Shown here: piece by piece, positions 7,554-15,488 of the stretch | Position numbering within the stretch: the first letter of the stretch is position 1 | How the letters are laid out: the number at the start of each line of letters is the position of its first letter | DNA from: JACCUZ01 sp038246575 | GTDB taxonomy: Bacteria > Actinomycetota > Actinomycetes > JACCUZ01 | NCBI GenBank assembly: GCA_038246575.1 | Contig: JBBRVU010000033.1 | Location: 1-28,217, forward strand | Direction: 5' to 3' | Length of the DNA stretch: 28,217 nt | The notes under the pieces: model-generated | The model's input: the letters and a program-made list of their open reading frames with translations, nothing else | Told to the model about the DNA's origin: nothing | Database searches by the model: none | Translations under genes and position numbers: made by a program

Positions 7554-8321
7554 TTGATCCCCGGAACCGTGCGACATGGCTCGGACGTCCCACCGGTCCG
7601 ACCCGACGGAGACACCGTCGAGGAGCGCCACGTCCTGGCGGCACCCGACTACGCGGAGTCCCTCGAGCACCGCACCCTCACCTTCGCGCCGGGCACGTCG
7701 ACGGCACGGACGAGCCCGGCACACGACGAGCTGGTCTACGTCACCGCCGGGACCGGCCGGCTGGTGCTCGCGTCCGGCAGCCACGACCTCGCCGAGGGCT
7801 CAGCCGCCCTGTTGCTCGCCGGCGACCAGTGGCAGATCGAGACGTCGGGGTCGCTCCACCTGTCCAGCGTCCTGGTGCCAGCGCCGCCCGGCCCGGCTGC
7901 CGCCTCACTCACGTCGCAGACCGCTTCCTCGACCGTGACCCCGGTCGCGAGACTCGGGGTCGGCGATGCGCAGGCGGCGACCTGCGGGCGCCAGTTCGAG
8001 GTGCTCTACGACGCTGCCAACGGCAGCCGCGGAGCCACCCAGTTCGTCGGCTTCATCCCACCGAGTGGCGCCCCCGAGCACTACCACCTCTACGACGAGA
8101 TCTGCGTGATCGTCAGCGGCGTCGGACGACTGCACGCCAACGGAGCCGTACAGCCGCTGTCGGCCGGGTCGGCCTTCCACGTCGCCCCCCGGATGCTGCA
8201 CAGCCTGGAGAACACCGGAACCGACGACCTCTGGGTGCTCGGGGTGTTCCGTCCGGAGGGCTCGGCCGCCGCCGCGTACTACCCGGACGGCCGCCCGGCA
8301 CCGGGGCACGAGGTCGACTAG
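7554..8321 (+). CDS. bicupin protein, possible metal-dependent oxygenase
   Basis: The protein has about 255 residues and two cupin domains. The C-terminal domain has a full metal-binding set: HYHLYDE (two His and Glu) in motif 1 and FHVAPRMLHSLEN with the fourth His in motif 2. The N-terminal domain retains only a partial motif (AHDELVYVTAGTGRLVL). TTG 7554 is chosen because GAAGGG lies 7 bp upstream; the frame stays open back to 7470. It could be a ring-cleaving or quercetinase-like dioxygenase, an isomerase, or a ligand-binding bicupin. It is shorter than usual gentisate 1,2-dioxygenases. It lies between the monooxygenase and the ABC importer and carries a shared operator-like site upstream, so a role in the same catabolic route is likely (inference). 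Confidence 0.75.
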   Translation: MIPGTVRHGSDVPPVRPDGDTVEERHVLAAPDYAESLEHRTLTFAPGTSTARTSPAHDELVYVTAGTGRLVLASGSHDLAEGSAALLLAGDQWQIETSGSLHLSSVLVPAPPGPAAASLTSQTASSTVTPVARLGVGDAQAATCGRQFEVLYDAANGSRGATQFVGFIPPSGAPEHYHLYDEICVIVSGVGRLHANGAVQPLSAGSAFHVAPRMLHSLENTGTDDLWVLGVFRPEGSAAAAYYPDGRPAPGHEVD

Positions 8322-8335
8322 TCGTTGCGTCTAGA

Positions 8336-8348
8336 TGACGGTCGCAAC
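8336..8348. promoter_or_regulatory. candidate operator upstream of the ABC-importer operon
   Basis: TGACGGTCGCAAC resembles the palindrome seen at 4615, 7484 and 17622 (10 of 14 positions). It sits just before a possible -35 box. A second dyad, GTTGCG (8324-8329) with CGCAAC (8343-8348), overlaps it, so the region has two overlapping symmetric sites. Confidence 0.3.
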
Positions 8349-8352
8349 AGTC

Positions 8353-8381
8353 TTTACATATGCGCGACCCGGTGCAACGAT
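8353..8381 (+). promoter_or_regulatory. possible promoter of the importer operon
   Basis: TTTACA (8353-8358) and AACGAT (8376-8381) with a 17-bp spacer form a weak sigma-70-like pair in the 115-bp gap before the binding-protein gene. The -10 lacks the first consensus T, so this is tentative. Confidence 0.3.
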
Positions 8382-8436
8382 CTGATCCTCCCGTGCCGCT
8401 GTGGCCGGCTCTTGCGTGAAGGGACATCCCGGGCTC

Positions 8437-9600
8437 ATGAACAGCAACCTCTACCGCGGCGTCGCCGTGGTCACCGGCCTGATGCTCGCGACGGCTGCCT
8501 GCGCCGGCGCGGAAGACACCACACCCAGTGCCTCCGGCAGCAGCAGCGGGAGCGGTGCGGCCACCAAGGACTGCACCGGCTCGATCGGGCTGATGGCGCC
8601 GATCACGGGTGGTGCCGCCTCGATCGGTGGAGAGCAGCTGAACTTTGCGAAGCTCGCCGTCGACAACTTCAACAAGGACAACGGCAGCACCTACGCGCTG
8701 GTGCAGGGCGACACCCAGCTCGACCCCGGCCAGGCCAGCACCGTGGCGCAGCAGTTCGTGTCCAACGACAAGATCCTCGCCGTCGTCGGACCGGCCGGCA
8801 GCCAGGAGGTCGAGGCCGTGGGTGACGCGTTCACCTCTGCGGACCTCGCCTTCATCAGCGCCTCGGCGACCGCGACCAACCTCACCGAGGGCAAGTACCC
8901 GACGTTCTTCCGCGTCATCCCGACCGACGCCGTGCAGGGCCCGACCGACGCGGCGTACATGGTCGACAGCCTGAGCGCCAAGAAGGTCGTCATCATGGAG
9001 GAGAAGACCTCCTACGGGCAGGGCCTCGCGGACTCCGTCGAGGCGTCGCTGAAGGAGAAGGGCGTCTCGGTCTCGCGGACCCCGGTCAGCCAGAAGCAGG
9101 CCGACTACTCGGCCGTCGTGAGCAAGGTGTCGGCCGACACCGACGTCGTCTTCGCCACCTTCCAGATCGCGGCCAACACCAAGGTCCTGGCCAACCAGCT
9201 CAAGAGCCAGAAGAAGAAGGCGGTGCTTTTCGCCTCGGACGGCTCCTTCTCCGGCGACTTCGACGTCCCCGGCTCCTACGTCTCGGCGTTCGCCCCTGAC
9301 ATCAAGGGCATCCCGACCAGCGCCGACCTGGCCCAGCAGTTCACGGATCAGTACGGCGAGTTCGGCACTTTCGGGCCGCCGGTGCACGCGTCCACCGAGG
9401 CCGCGCTCGAGGCCATGCAGCGCGCCTGCGAGGCCGGCACCAACGACCGCGCATCCGTGCTGGAGCAGGTCAAGGCGACCGACATCGCGACGTCCATCCT
9501 CGGCGGGCCGCTCAAGTTCACCTCGGCCGGTGACGTCGAGGGCGCCAAGTTCTACATCTTCAAGCTCAACGACAAGGGCGCTCCCGAGCTCGTCCAGTAG
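8437..9600 (+). CDS. ABC transporter substrate-binding lipoprotein (Liv/periplasmic binding protein type I family)
   Basis: This lipoprotein precursor of 387 residues has a signal peptide ending in ATAAC; Cys22 is the predicted lipidation site. A Ser/Gly-rich linker follows, then a type I periplasmic-binding fold (GSIGLMAPITGGAASIGGEQLNFAKLA..., AVVGPAGSQEVEAVGDAFTSADLAFISASATATNL). This is the LivK/J-like family that binds branched-chain amino acids, amides, or aromatic and other organic acids. ATG 8437 is preferred because it begins the signal peptide; the frame extends to GTG 8401. It is the first gene of the operon to about 17120. Its pathway neighbours suggest that the ligand is the catabolic substrate and not leucine (inference). 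Confidence 0.9.
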   Translation: MNSNLYRGVAVVTGLMLATAACAGAEDTTPSASGSSSGSGAATKDCTGSIGLMAPITGGAASIGGEQLNFAKLAVDNFNKDNGSTYALVQGDTQLDPGQASTVAQQFVSNDKILAVVGPAGSQEVEAVGDAFTSADLAFISASATATNLTEGKYPTFFRVIPTDAVQGPTDAAYMVDSLSAKKVVIMEEKTSYGQGLADSVEASLKEKGVSVSRTPVSQKQADYSAVVSKVSADTDVVFATFQIAANTKVLANQLKSQKKKAVLFASDGSFSGDFDVPGSYVSAFAPDIKGIPTSADLAQQFTDQYGEFGTFGPPVHASTEAALEAMQRACEAGTNDRASVLEQVKATDIATSILGGPLKFTSAGDVEGAKFYIFKLNDKGAPELVQ

Positions 9601-9642
9601 CGGGCCTGCTTTCCACAACGCCTGCACCTGGATCGGGAGCCC

Positions 9643-10560
9643 GTGGAATTTCTCAGCCAGCAGCTCGTCAATGGCTTGACGTTGGGTGGCGTGTACGCCC
9701 TGATCGCACTGGGCTACACGCTCATCTACGGCGTGCTCCAGCTGCTGAACTTTGCTCACGGCGACGTCTACATGGTCGGTGCGTTCATCGGGTTCTTCGT
9801 CATGGTCGGCCTCGGGGGACCGACCTCCCCGGTGGTTCCTGTCGCGGTGATGATCCTGCTGATGTTTCTGGTCGCCATGCTCGGCAGCGGGATCCTGGGC
9901 GTGCTCATCGAGCGCTTCGCCTACCGGCCGCTGCGCAACTCGTCCCGCATCGCGCCGCTGATCAGCGCGCTGGGCGTCTCGCTGTTCCTGCAGAACGCCG
10001 TGCTGCTGCTGTTCAGCTCGCGGTTCCGCTCGTACGACACGACCGACTACGTCGACCCCACCCGAGGGGTGACCATCGGGGCGGTGACCGTCGACTACGT
10101 GCGGATCCTCGTCGTGACACTGGCGATCGTGCTGATGATCGTGCTGGTTAAGGTGGTCGACGGCACCCGGTTCGGCCGCAGCATGCGGGCGATCGCGTTC
10201 GACCGTGACGCCGCGGTGATGATGGGCATCGACGTCGACCGGGTGATCGTGGGCACGTTCTTCGTCGCGTCGGCCCTGGCCGGCGCCGCAGGAGTCATGG
10301 TCGGGCTCGTCTTCTTCAACGTCTACAGCTACATGGGCTTCCTCGCCGGGCTGAAGGGCTTCACCGCGGCCGTGGTCGGCGGCATCGGCTCGATCCCCGG
10401 TGCGATGGTCGGGGGCTTGCTCATCGGCGTGACCGAGTCGTTCACCGCCGGCTACATCTCGGCCAACTTCTCCAGTGTCATCACCTTTCTGCTGCTCATC
10501 ATCGTCATGCTGGTCAAACCCCGGGGCATCCTCGGCAAGGCCGCGATCGTGAAGGTCTGA
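9643..10560 (+). CDS. livH: branched-chain-type ABC transporter permease LivH
   Basis: The 305-residue integral membrane protein begins MEFLSQQLVNGLTLGGVYALIALGYTLIYG and continues with the family signature LLNFAHGDVYMVGAF. It ends KPRGILGK, as LivH-type permeases do. Around eight hydrophobic segments are visible. It pairs with the next gene (LivM type) to form the transmembrane pore. GTG 9643 has GGGAG 3 bp upstream (tight spacing). A 42-bp gap separates it from the binding-protein gene, and its stop lies 1 bp before the next start. Confidence 0.93.
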   Translation: MEFLSQQLVNGLTLGGVYALIALGYTLIYGVLQLLNFAHGDVYMVGAFIGFFVMVGLGGPTSPVVPVAVMILLMFLVAMLGSGILGVLIERFAYRPLRNSSRIAPLISALGVSLFLQNAVLLLFSSRFRSYDTTDYVDPTRGVTIGAVTVDYVRILVVTLAIVLMIVLVKVVDGTRFGRSMRAIAFDRDAAVMMGIDVDRVIVGTFFVASALAGAAGVMVGLVFFNVYSYMGFLAGLKGFTAAVVGGIGSIPGAMVGGLLIGVTESFTAGYISANFSSVITFLLLIIVMLVKPRGILGKAAIVKV

Positions 10561-10561
10561 G

Positions 10562-12013
10562 ATGACCGAGCCAGACCGCGGCCTCGGCCTCGGCACCGAC
10601 GAGTGGGTCGCCAGCCATGCCGAGCGTTCGGCCGGCACCGGCAGCCCGGGTGAGCGCCTGACCGCGCGCTGGGACGCGCTGCCGCTGACCTTGCGGTGGA
10701 GCCTGCCGCTGGTGCTCGCCGCGATCGTGCCGCTGCTGGGCGCCAGCCCCTACGTGCTCCGGGTCGGGGTGAACCTCGGCCTGTTCGCCCTGCTGGCACT
10801 GGGTCTCAACGTCGTCGTCGGCTACGCCGGCCTGCTCGACCTCGGCTATGTCGCGTTCTACGGGTTCGGCGCCTACGCCTACGCGATGCTCTCCTCCGAC
10901 AAGTTCGGGCTGCACCTGCCGACCCTCGTCACGATCCCCGTCGTGGTGGCCCTGACCGCGGGCTTCGGGCTGTTGCTCGGGCTGCCCTCGCGGCGACTGC
11001 TCGGCGACTACCTGGCCATCGTGACGCTGTTCTTCGGGCAGGTCTTCGTCGAGTTCGCCCTCTCCGCCGACACGGTCAACCTGCCCTGGCGCGACGAGCC
11101 GATCGACATCAGCGGCGGCGCCAACGGGATCTCCGGCGCGGACCCGTTCTCGATCCTGGGCTACACGTTCAGCAGCAACCGCGACTACTACTACCTGCTG
11201 CTGGCCACCATCGTCATCGTGGCGGTCGCTCTGCACCGCATCAACACCTCGCGGGTCGGCCGGGCCTGGCGATCGATCGGAGAGGACGCGCTGGCCGCCG
11301 AGGCGATGACGGTGCCCGTCAACCGGCTCAAGCTGCTCGCCTTCATCGTCGGAGCGGGGCTGGCCGGGCTCACGGGCACCGTGTTCGCAGCCGTCCAGCT
11401 CGGTGCGTACTCCAGCAGCTTCGACCTGCCGCTGCTCATCCTGCTGTACGCGGCGGTGATCCTCGGCGGCGCCGGCAGCCTGCCTGGCACCCTCATGGGT
11501 GCGGCCGTGATGAGCCTGCTCCCGGAGATCCTGCGGGTGCCGCAGTACGGCGAGATCCTCTTCTTCGGCCTGCTCGTGCTCGGCCTGGCCTGGTACCTGC
11601 GCCGACCGTGGCGGATCGCCGTGGTCGTCGCCGCCGTGGTGGCCATCGGGTATGCCGTGAGCGGCCTGCTGCTCGCCATCGGCGTCAACGACCTGCCCGC
11701 GTCGCAGTGGACCCAGGGGCCACTCAGCCGTGCGCTGGGACGCTGGCTCTTCGTCCCGACCGACCGCACGATGTGGGGCAACGCCGCGTTCGTCCTCCTC
11801 GTCGTCGCCATCGCGGCCCTGACCCAGCTGCGCGGCCGGACCCGGCTGGTGCTGCTGCCGTTCGTGGCGTGGCTCGCCATCTTCGTCTGGGAGGTGCGGC
11901 TCACCACAGACCCCAGCATCACCCGGCAGCTGATCATCGGTGCCCTGCTGATCGTGCTCATGATCTCCCGGCCACAGGGCATCCTCGGCAAGCCGCGGGT
12001 GGAGGTGCTGTGA
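10562..12013 (+). CDS. livM: branched-chain-type ABC transporter permease LivM, extended form
   Basis: The 483-residue permease has the LivM core: LGLNVVVGYAGLLDLGYVAFYGFGAYAYA, the cytoplasmic-loop motif VGRAWRSIGEDALAAEAMTVPVNRLKLLAF, and AAVILGGAGSLPGTLMGA. The normal family ending RPQGILGK is present, but about 110 extra residues with two or three further hydrophobic segments (about 360-460) lie between the last core helix and that ending. It also has a hydrophilic N-terminal extension of about 40 residues. The stop overlaps the GTG of livG. Confidence 0.92.
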   Translation: MTEPDRGLGLGTDEWVASHAERSAGTGSPGERLTARWDALPLTLRWSLPLVLAAIVPLLGASPYVLRVGVNLGLFALLALGLNVVVGYAGLLDLGYVAFYGFGAYAYAMLSSDKFGLHLPTLVTIPVVVALTAGFGLLLGLPSRRLLGDYLAIVTLFFGQVFVEFALSADTVNLPWRDEPIDISGGANGISGADPFSILGYTFSSNRDYYYLLLATIVIVAVALHRINTSRVGRAWRSIGEDALAAEAMTVPVNRLKLLAFIVGAGLAGLTGTVFAAVQLGAYSSSFDLPLLILLYAAVILGGAGSLPGTLMGAAVMSLLPEILRVPQYGEILFFGLLVLGLAWYLRRPWRIAVVVAAVVAIGYAVSGLLLAIGVNDLPASQWTQGPLSRALGRWLFVPTDRTMWGNAAFVLLVVAIAALTQLRGRTRLVLLPFVAWLAIFVWEVRLTTDPSITRQLIIGALLIVLMISRPQGILGKPRVEVL

Positions 12014-12828
12014 CCAGCAACGGGTCGTCCACCGACGCCCCGCAGCCCATGCTCGAGCTGCGCGACGTCGGCAAGAGCTTCGGTGGGCTGCACTGCCTGA
12101 CCGCACTCGACCTCACCGTGGGCGAAGGCGAGATCGTCAGCATCATCGGGCCCAACGGCGCCGGCAAGACGACGCTGTTCAACGTCATCACCGGTGTCTA
12201 CCGACCCGACACCGGCGACGTCCTGCTCGAGGGCAGGTCGATCACCGGGCTGCCGCCCGCACAGGTGACCGGGCGCGGCATCGCCCGCACCTTCCAGAAC
12301 GTGCGGCTGTTCCTCAACATGTCCGTCCGCGAGAACGTGATGGCCGCAGCCTTCGGCCGCACCCGCGCCGGGCTGTTCTCCTCGGCTCTAGGACTGCCGT
12401 CGGCCCGGCGCGAGGAGCGTGCGGTACGCGAGCGCGCCGAGGAGCTGCTCGCCTTCTTCGGTACGCGGCTGACCGGATACCGGCTTGACCAGCCTGCGTA
12501 CTCGTTGTCCTACGCCAACCGGAGGCGGCTCGAGATCGCCCGTGCGATGTCCACCGGCGCCAGGGTGCTGCTGCTCGACGAGCCCGCCGCCGGCATGAAC
12601 CCGGCCGAGACCTACGAGATCGCCGGGGTCGTGAGCCGGTTGCGCGAGGAGCTCGACTACACCGTGGTCGTCATCGAGCACGACATGCACGTGGTCGAGG
12701 GTGTCAGCGACCGGGTGATCGCTCTCGACCACGGCGTAAAGATCGCCGAGGGCGACTTCCAGACCGTCGCGACCCACCCGGACGTCGTCGAGGCCTACCT
12801 CGGTCGCGGAACGGCGGGCACCAAGTGA
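12010..12828 (+). CDS. livG: branched-chain-type ABC transporter ATPase LivG
   Basis: The 272-residue ATP-binding subunit has Walker A GPNGAGKTT, Q-loop in ARTFQNVRLF, Walker B VLLLDEPAAGMN and switch His in VIEHDMHVV. The ABC signature is LSYANRRRLEIARAM instead of the usual LSYGQQRRLEIARAL; the altered residues follow LSY and may slightly change ATP-site chemistry. GTG 12010 overlaps the livM stop (GTGA), indicating translational coupling. A long in-frame extension upstream (to 10696) is antisense-free but overlaps livM and is not coding. Confidence 0.93.
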   Translation: MTSNGSSTDAPQPMLELRDVGKSFGGLHCLTALDLTVGEGEIVSIIGPNGAGKTTLFNVITGVYRPDTGDVLLEGRSITGLPPAQVTGRGIARTFQNVRLFLNMSVRENVMAAAFGRTRAGLFSSALGLPSARREERAVRERAEELLAFFGTRLTGYRLDQPAYSLSYANRRRLEIARAMSTGARVLLLDEPAAGMNPAETYEIAGVVSRLREELDYTVVVIEHDMHVVEGVSDRVIALDHGVKIAEGDFQTVATHPDVVEAYLGRGTAGTK

Positions 12829-13541
12829 CATCCCCCGTGCCCGTGCTGCGTTTCGAGGACGTCGACACGTTCTACGGTCCCGTGCACATCCTGCAGAAGG
12901 TCTCCCTCGAGGTGGCCGAGGGCGAGCTGGTCGCTCTGCTCGGCGGCAACGCGTGCGGCAAGTCGACCACGCTCAAGACCGCGCTCGGCATGGTCCGGCC
13001 CCGGTCCGGGAAGGTGTTCCTGCGCGGCGTCGACGTCACCGACCGGCCGTCGTCGGAGCGGATCAAGGCAGGCGTGGCCGTCGTCCCGGAGAACCGCCGC
13101 CTGTTCGCGCCGATGACCGTGCTGGAGAACCTGAAGATCGGTGCCCACGTGCGCGGCGACGCCGACCCCGATGACCTGGATCGGGTGATGACGATGTTCC
13201 CGTTGCTGGCCGAGCGTCGCTCCCAGCTGGCCGGCACCCTCTCCGGCGGCGAGCAGCAGATGGTGGCCGTGGGTCGGGCCCTGATGTCCCGGCCTACGCT
13301 GCTGCTGATGGACGAGCCGTCGATGGGCCTGTCCCCGCGACTGGTCGAGAACAGCTTCGAGATGATCGCCAACCTGCACCAGCAGGGCATCGCGATGCTG
13401 GTGGTCGAGCAGAACGCCAACATGGCACTCTCGGTCGCCGACCGCGGCTACGTGCTCCAGACCGGACGAGTCGTCCTGTCCGGACCCGCAGCCGAGCTGG
13501 CATCCCACGACGAGCTCAGGAGGGCCTACCTTGGCCGCTGA
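12825..13541 (+). CDS. livF: branched-chain-type ABC transporter ATPase LivF
   Basis: The 238-residue second ATPase has Walker A GGNACGKST, with Ala-Cys replacing the usual Gly-Ala. Its signature is LSGGEQQMVAVGRAL, Walker B is LLLMDEPSMGL, and the His switch position is occupied by Gln in VVEQNAN, as normally seen in LivF proteins. It overlaps livG by 4 bp (GTGA) and its 3' end overlaps the following PLP-enzyme gene by 11 bp, so transport and metabolism genes are translationally linked. Confidence 0.93.
   Translation: MTSPVPVLRFEDVDTFYGPVHILQKVSLEVAEGELVALLGGNACGKSTTLKTALGMVRPRSGKVFLRGVDVTDRPSSERIKAGVAVVPENRRLFAPMTVLENLKIGAHVRGDADPDDLDRVMTMFPLLAERRSQLAGTLSGGEQQMVAVGRALMSRPTLLLMDEPSMGLSPRLVENSFEMIANLHQQGIAMLVVEQNANMALSVADRGYVLQTGRVVLSGPAAELASHDELRRAYLGR
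13518..13523 (+). promoter_or_regulatory. ribosome binding site that sets the TTG start of the PLP-enzyme gene
   Basis: AGGAGG inside the 3' end of livF lies 7 bp before TTG 13531. This is an ideal site and position, and supports the rare TTG start and the 11-bp overlap with livF. Confidence 0.7.
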
Positions 13542-14691
13542 CACCGCCACGCACGCCACACTTGCCGACACGGTCCGGCACCGGTTCCCGGTGTTCGAGA
13601 ACGTGACCTACGTCAACAGCTGCTCGCAGGGCGCCCTGTCCGACGCGGTGCGCGATGCCTACGAGGACTACCTCTCCGGCCTCGAACGCGAGGGGTCGCT
13701 GTGGGGTCACTGGGTGGAGCGCCAGGAGAAGGTGCGGGTCGCAATGGCCCGGCTGATCAACGCCGCACCGGCTGAGGTCGCGATCACGACGTCGGCATCG
13801 GCCGGGCTCAGCTCGCTGGCCAGCGCGCTGGACTTCACATCGGGTCGGCACAAGGTCGTCACCACCGACCTCGAGTTCCCCACCGCAGGCCAGATCTGGC
13901 ACGCGCAGGAGGCCCGGGGCGCCGAGGTCGTCCACGTCGAGGCCGGTCCCGACCACGTCATCCCGATCGAGCGATTCGCCGAGGCGATCGACGACGAGAC
14001 GGCGATCGTCTCGCTCACGCACGTCTGCTATCGAAACGGCGCACGCACCGACCTCGAGGCGGTCGTGGCGCTGGCGCACGAGCGTGGAGCGCTGGTGCTC
14101 GTCGACGCGTACCAGTCGATCGGGGCGCTCCCCCTCGACGTCGCGACGCTCGACGTCGACTTCGTCATCGGCGGCATGCTCAAGTACCTGCTCGCCTCGC
14201 CCGGTGTCGGCTTCCTGTTCGCCCGGGAGCACCGCACGGACAAGTTCGTCCCCACGAGCACCGGCTGGTTCGCGGCGCGCGACATCTTCGCGATGAGCAT
14301 CGACGCCTACGACCCCGCGCCGGACGCCCGTCGCTTCGAGGCCGGCACCCCACCGGTCCCCAGCCTGTACGCCGCCGCCGCCGGGATCGAGCTGATGCTG
14401 GAGATCGGCGTTCCGGCCACTGCGACCCACGTCGAGACTCTGACGGCCCAGCTGCGGGCCGGCGTCGCGGAGCTCGGCGGACAGGTGGTGACGCCCATCG
14501 ACTGGCACGGGCCGATGATCGCCGTGGCCAGCACCGACGAGCACGCCCACGTCGCCGCGCTCGAGGCCGAGCAGATCGTGGTCAGCTCGCGCGACAGCAA
14601 CGTGCGCATCTCACCGCACTGCTACAACACGCCTGAGGACATGGACCGGGTCCTGGCCGGTCTGCACCGCCACCGCCACCTGTTGCGCTGA
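13531..14691 (+). CDS. aminotransferase class V-fold PLP enzyme (kynureninase / cysteine-desulfurase-like)
   Basis: The 386-residue protein has the fold-type I core. ITTSASAGLSSL is the phosphate-cup region; Asp and Gln in LVDAYQSIGALPLDV contact the PLP ring; the Schiff-base lysine is in GGMLKYLLASPGVGFLF. The 'K-Y-L-x-x-x-P-G' context and C-terminal RISPHCYNTPEDMDRVL recall kynureninase and related desulfurase-like lyases more than ordinary aminotransferases. Which C-C, C-S or amino-transfer reaction it catalyses cannot be decided. The TTG start is supported by a perfect AGGAGG site. Its place between an importer and a kynurenine-formamidase-like cyclase fits side-chain cleavage of an imported amino or keto acid (inference). 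Confidence 0.8.
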   Translation: MAADTATHATLADTVRHRFPVFENVTYVNSCSQGALSDAVRDAYEDYLSGLEREGSLWGHWVERQEKVRVAMARLINAAPAEVAITTSASAGLSSLASALDFTSGRHKVVTTDLEFPTAGQIWHAQEARGAEVVHVEAGPDHVIPIERFAEAIDDETAIVSLTHVCYRNGARTDLEAVVALAHERGALVLVDAYQSIGALPLDVATLDVDFVIGGMLKYLLASPGVGFLFAREHRTDKFVPTSTGWFAARDIFAMSIDAYDPAPDARRFEAGTPPVPSLYAAAAGIELMLEIGVPATATHVETLTAQLRAGVAELGGQVVTPIDWHGPMIAVASTDEHAHVAALEAEQIVVSSRDSNVRISPHCYNTPEDMDRVLAGLHRHRHLLR

Positions 14692-14706
14692 CCCCGAGGA
14701 GAACTC

Positions 14707-15480
14707 ATGACTGTCCTGTCCGACCTGGTTGCTGCCCTCGGCTCCGGTGCGGTGGAGGTCGTCGACCTCACTGCACCGCTGACCGACACCACGCCGATCC
14801 TGATGCTGCCTGAGGAGTTCGGGCAGACCGCGACGTTCCAGCTGGAGGAGATCAGCCGATATGACGAGCGGGGGCCGGGGTGGTACTGGAACAACTTCCA
14901 CACCGGTGAGCACACCGGGACGCACCTGGACGCACCCATTCACTGGGTCACCGGCCAGGACAAGGACGACGTCTCGCAGCTGCCGCCGCAGCGGCTGGTC
15001 GCCCCGGCCGCGGTGATGGACTTCTCCGAGCGCGCGGCAGCGGATCCCGACTGGCTGCTCGAGCGTGCCGACATCACCGCATGGGAGTCAGAGCACGGCT
15101 CGCTGCCCGAGGGCGGCTGGCTGCTGCTGCGCACGGGCTGGGACACGCGCTCGAACGACCAGCAGGACTTCCTGAACGCCAACGACACCGGGCCGCACAC
15201 CCCCGGCATCTCGGTCGACTGCGCGCGCTGGCTCGCAGACGAAGCGCCGGTCATCGGCGTGGGCGTCGAGACCGTCGGCACCGACGCCGGTGGGGCGCAC
15301 TCGTTCGACCCGGCCTTTCCCTGCCACCAGTTCCTGCTCGGCGCGGGCAAGTACGGCCTGACCCAGCTGCAGAACCTCGCGCAGCTGCCACCGACCGGCG
15401 CGGTGGTGTTCGCCGGCCCGCTGAAGATCGTTGGCGGGTCCGGCAGCCCCACCCGGGTGCTGGCTCTCGTCGAGCGCTGA
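14707..15480 (+). CDS. cyclase family metal-dependent hydrolase (kynurenine formamidase / isatin hydrolase-like)
   Basis: The 257-residue protein contains the metal-binding signature HTGTHLDAPIH (His69, His73, Asp75, His79) that defines the 'cyclase' family (PF04199). The family includes KynB arylformamidase and isatin hydrolase, Mn/Zn enzymes that hydrolyse amide or lactam bonds. The motif GWLLLRTGWD and the C-terminal TGAVVFAGPLKIVGGSGSP are also family features. Its length exceeds typical KynB (about 210) and is nearer isatin hydrolase. A strong GAGGAGA site precedes ATG 14707. It is tightly placed between the PLP and ThDP genes, implying consecutive steps. Confidence 0.85.
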   Translation: MTVLSDLVAALGSGAVEVVDLTAPLTDTTPILMLPEEFGQTATFQLEEISRYDERGPGWYWNNFHTGEHTGTHLDAPIHWVTGQDKDDVSQLPPQRLVAPAAVMDFSERAAADPDWLLERADITAWESEHGSLPEGGWLLLRTGWDTRSNDQQDFLNANDTGPHTPGISVDCARWLADEAPVIGVGVETVGTDAGGAHSFDPAFPCHQFLLGAGKYGLTQLQNLAQLPPTGAVVFAGPLKIVGGSGSPTRVLALVER

Positions 15481-15488
15481 GCCGGAGC

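Noticed and set aside
7554..8321. Gentisate 1,2-dioxygenase call
   Set aside because: About 255 residues with one degenerate cupin is too short for the usual enzyme; only the bicupin fold is supported.
8113..10638. 841-codon minus-strand frame across cupin, binding-protein and livH genes
   Set aside because: Asp/His/Arg-rich antisense shadow of strongly recognised coding genes.
13531..14691. Definite kynureninase call
   Set aside because: The fold and lysine context fit, but desulfurase-like and aminotransferase class V proteins share them, and no tryptophan dioxygenase is nearby.
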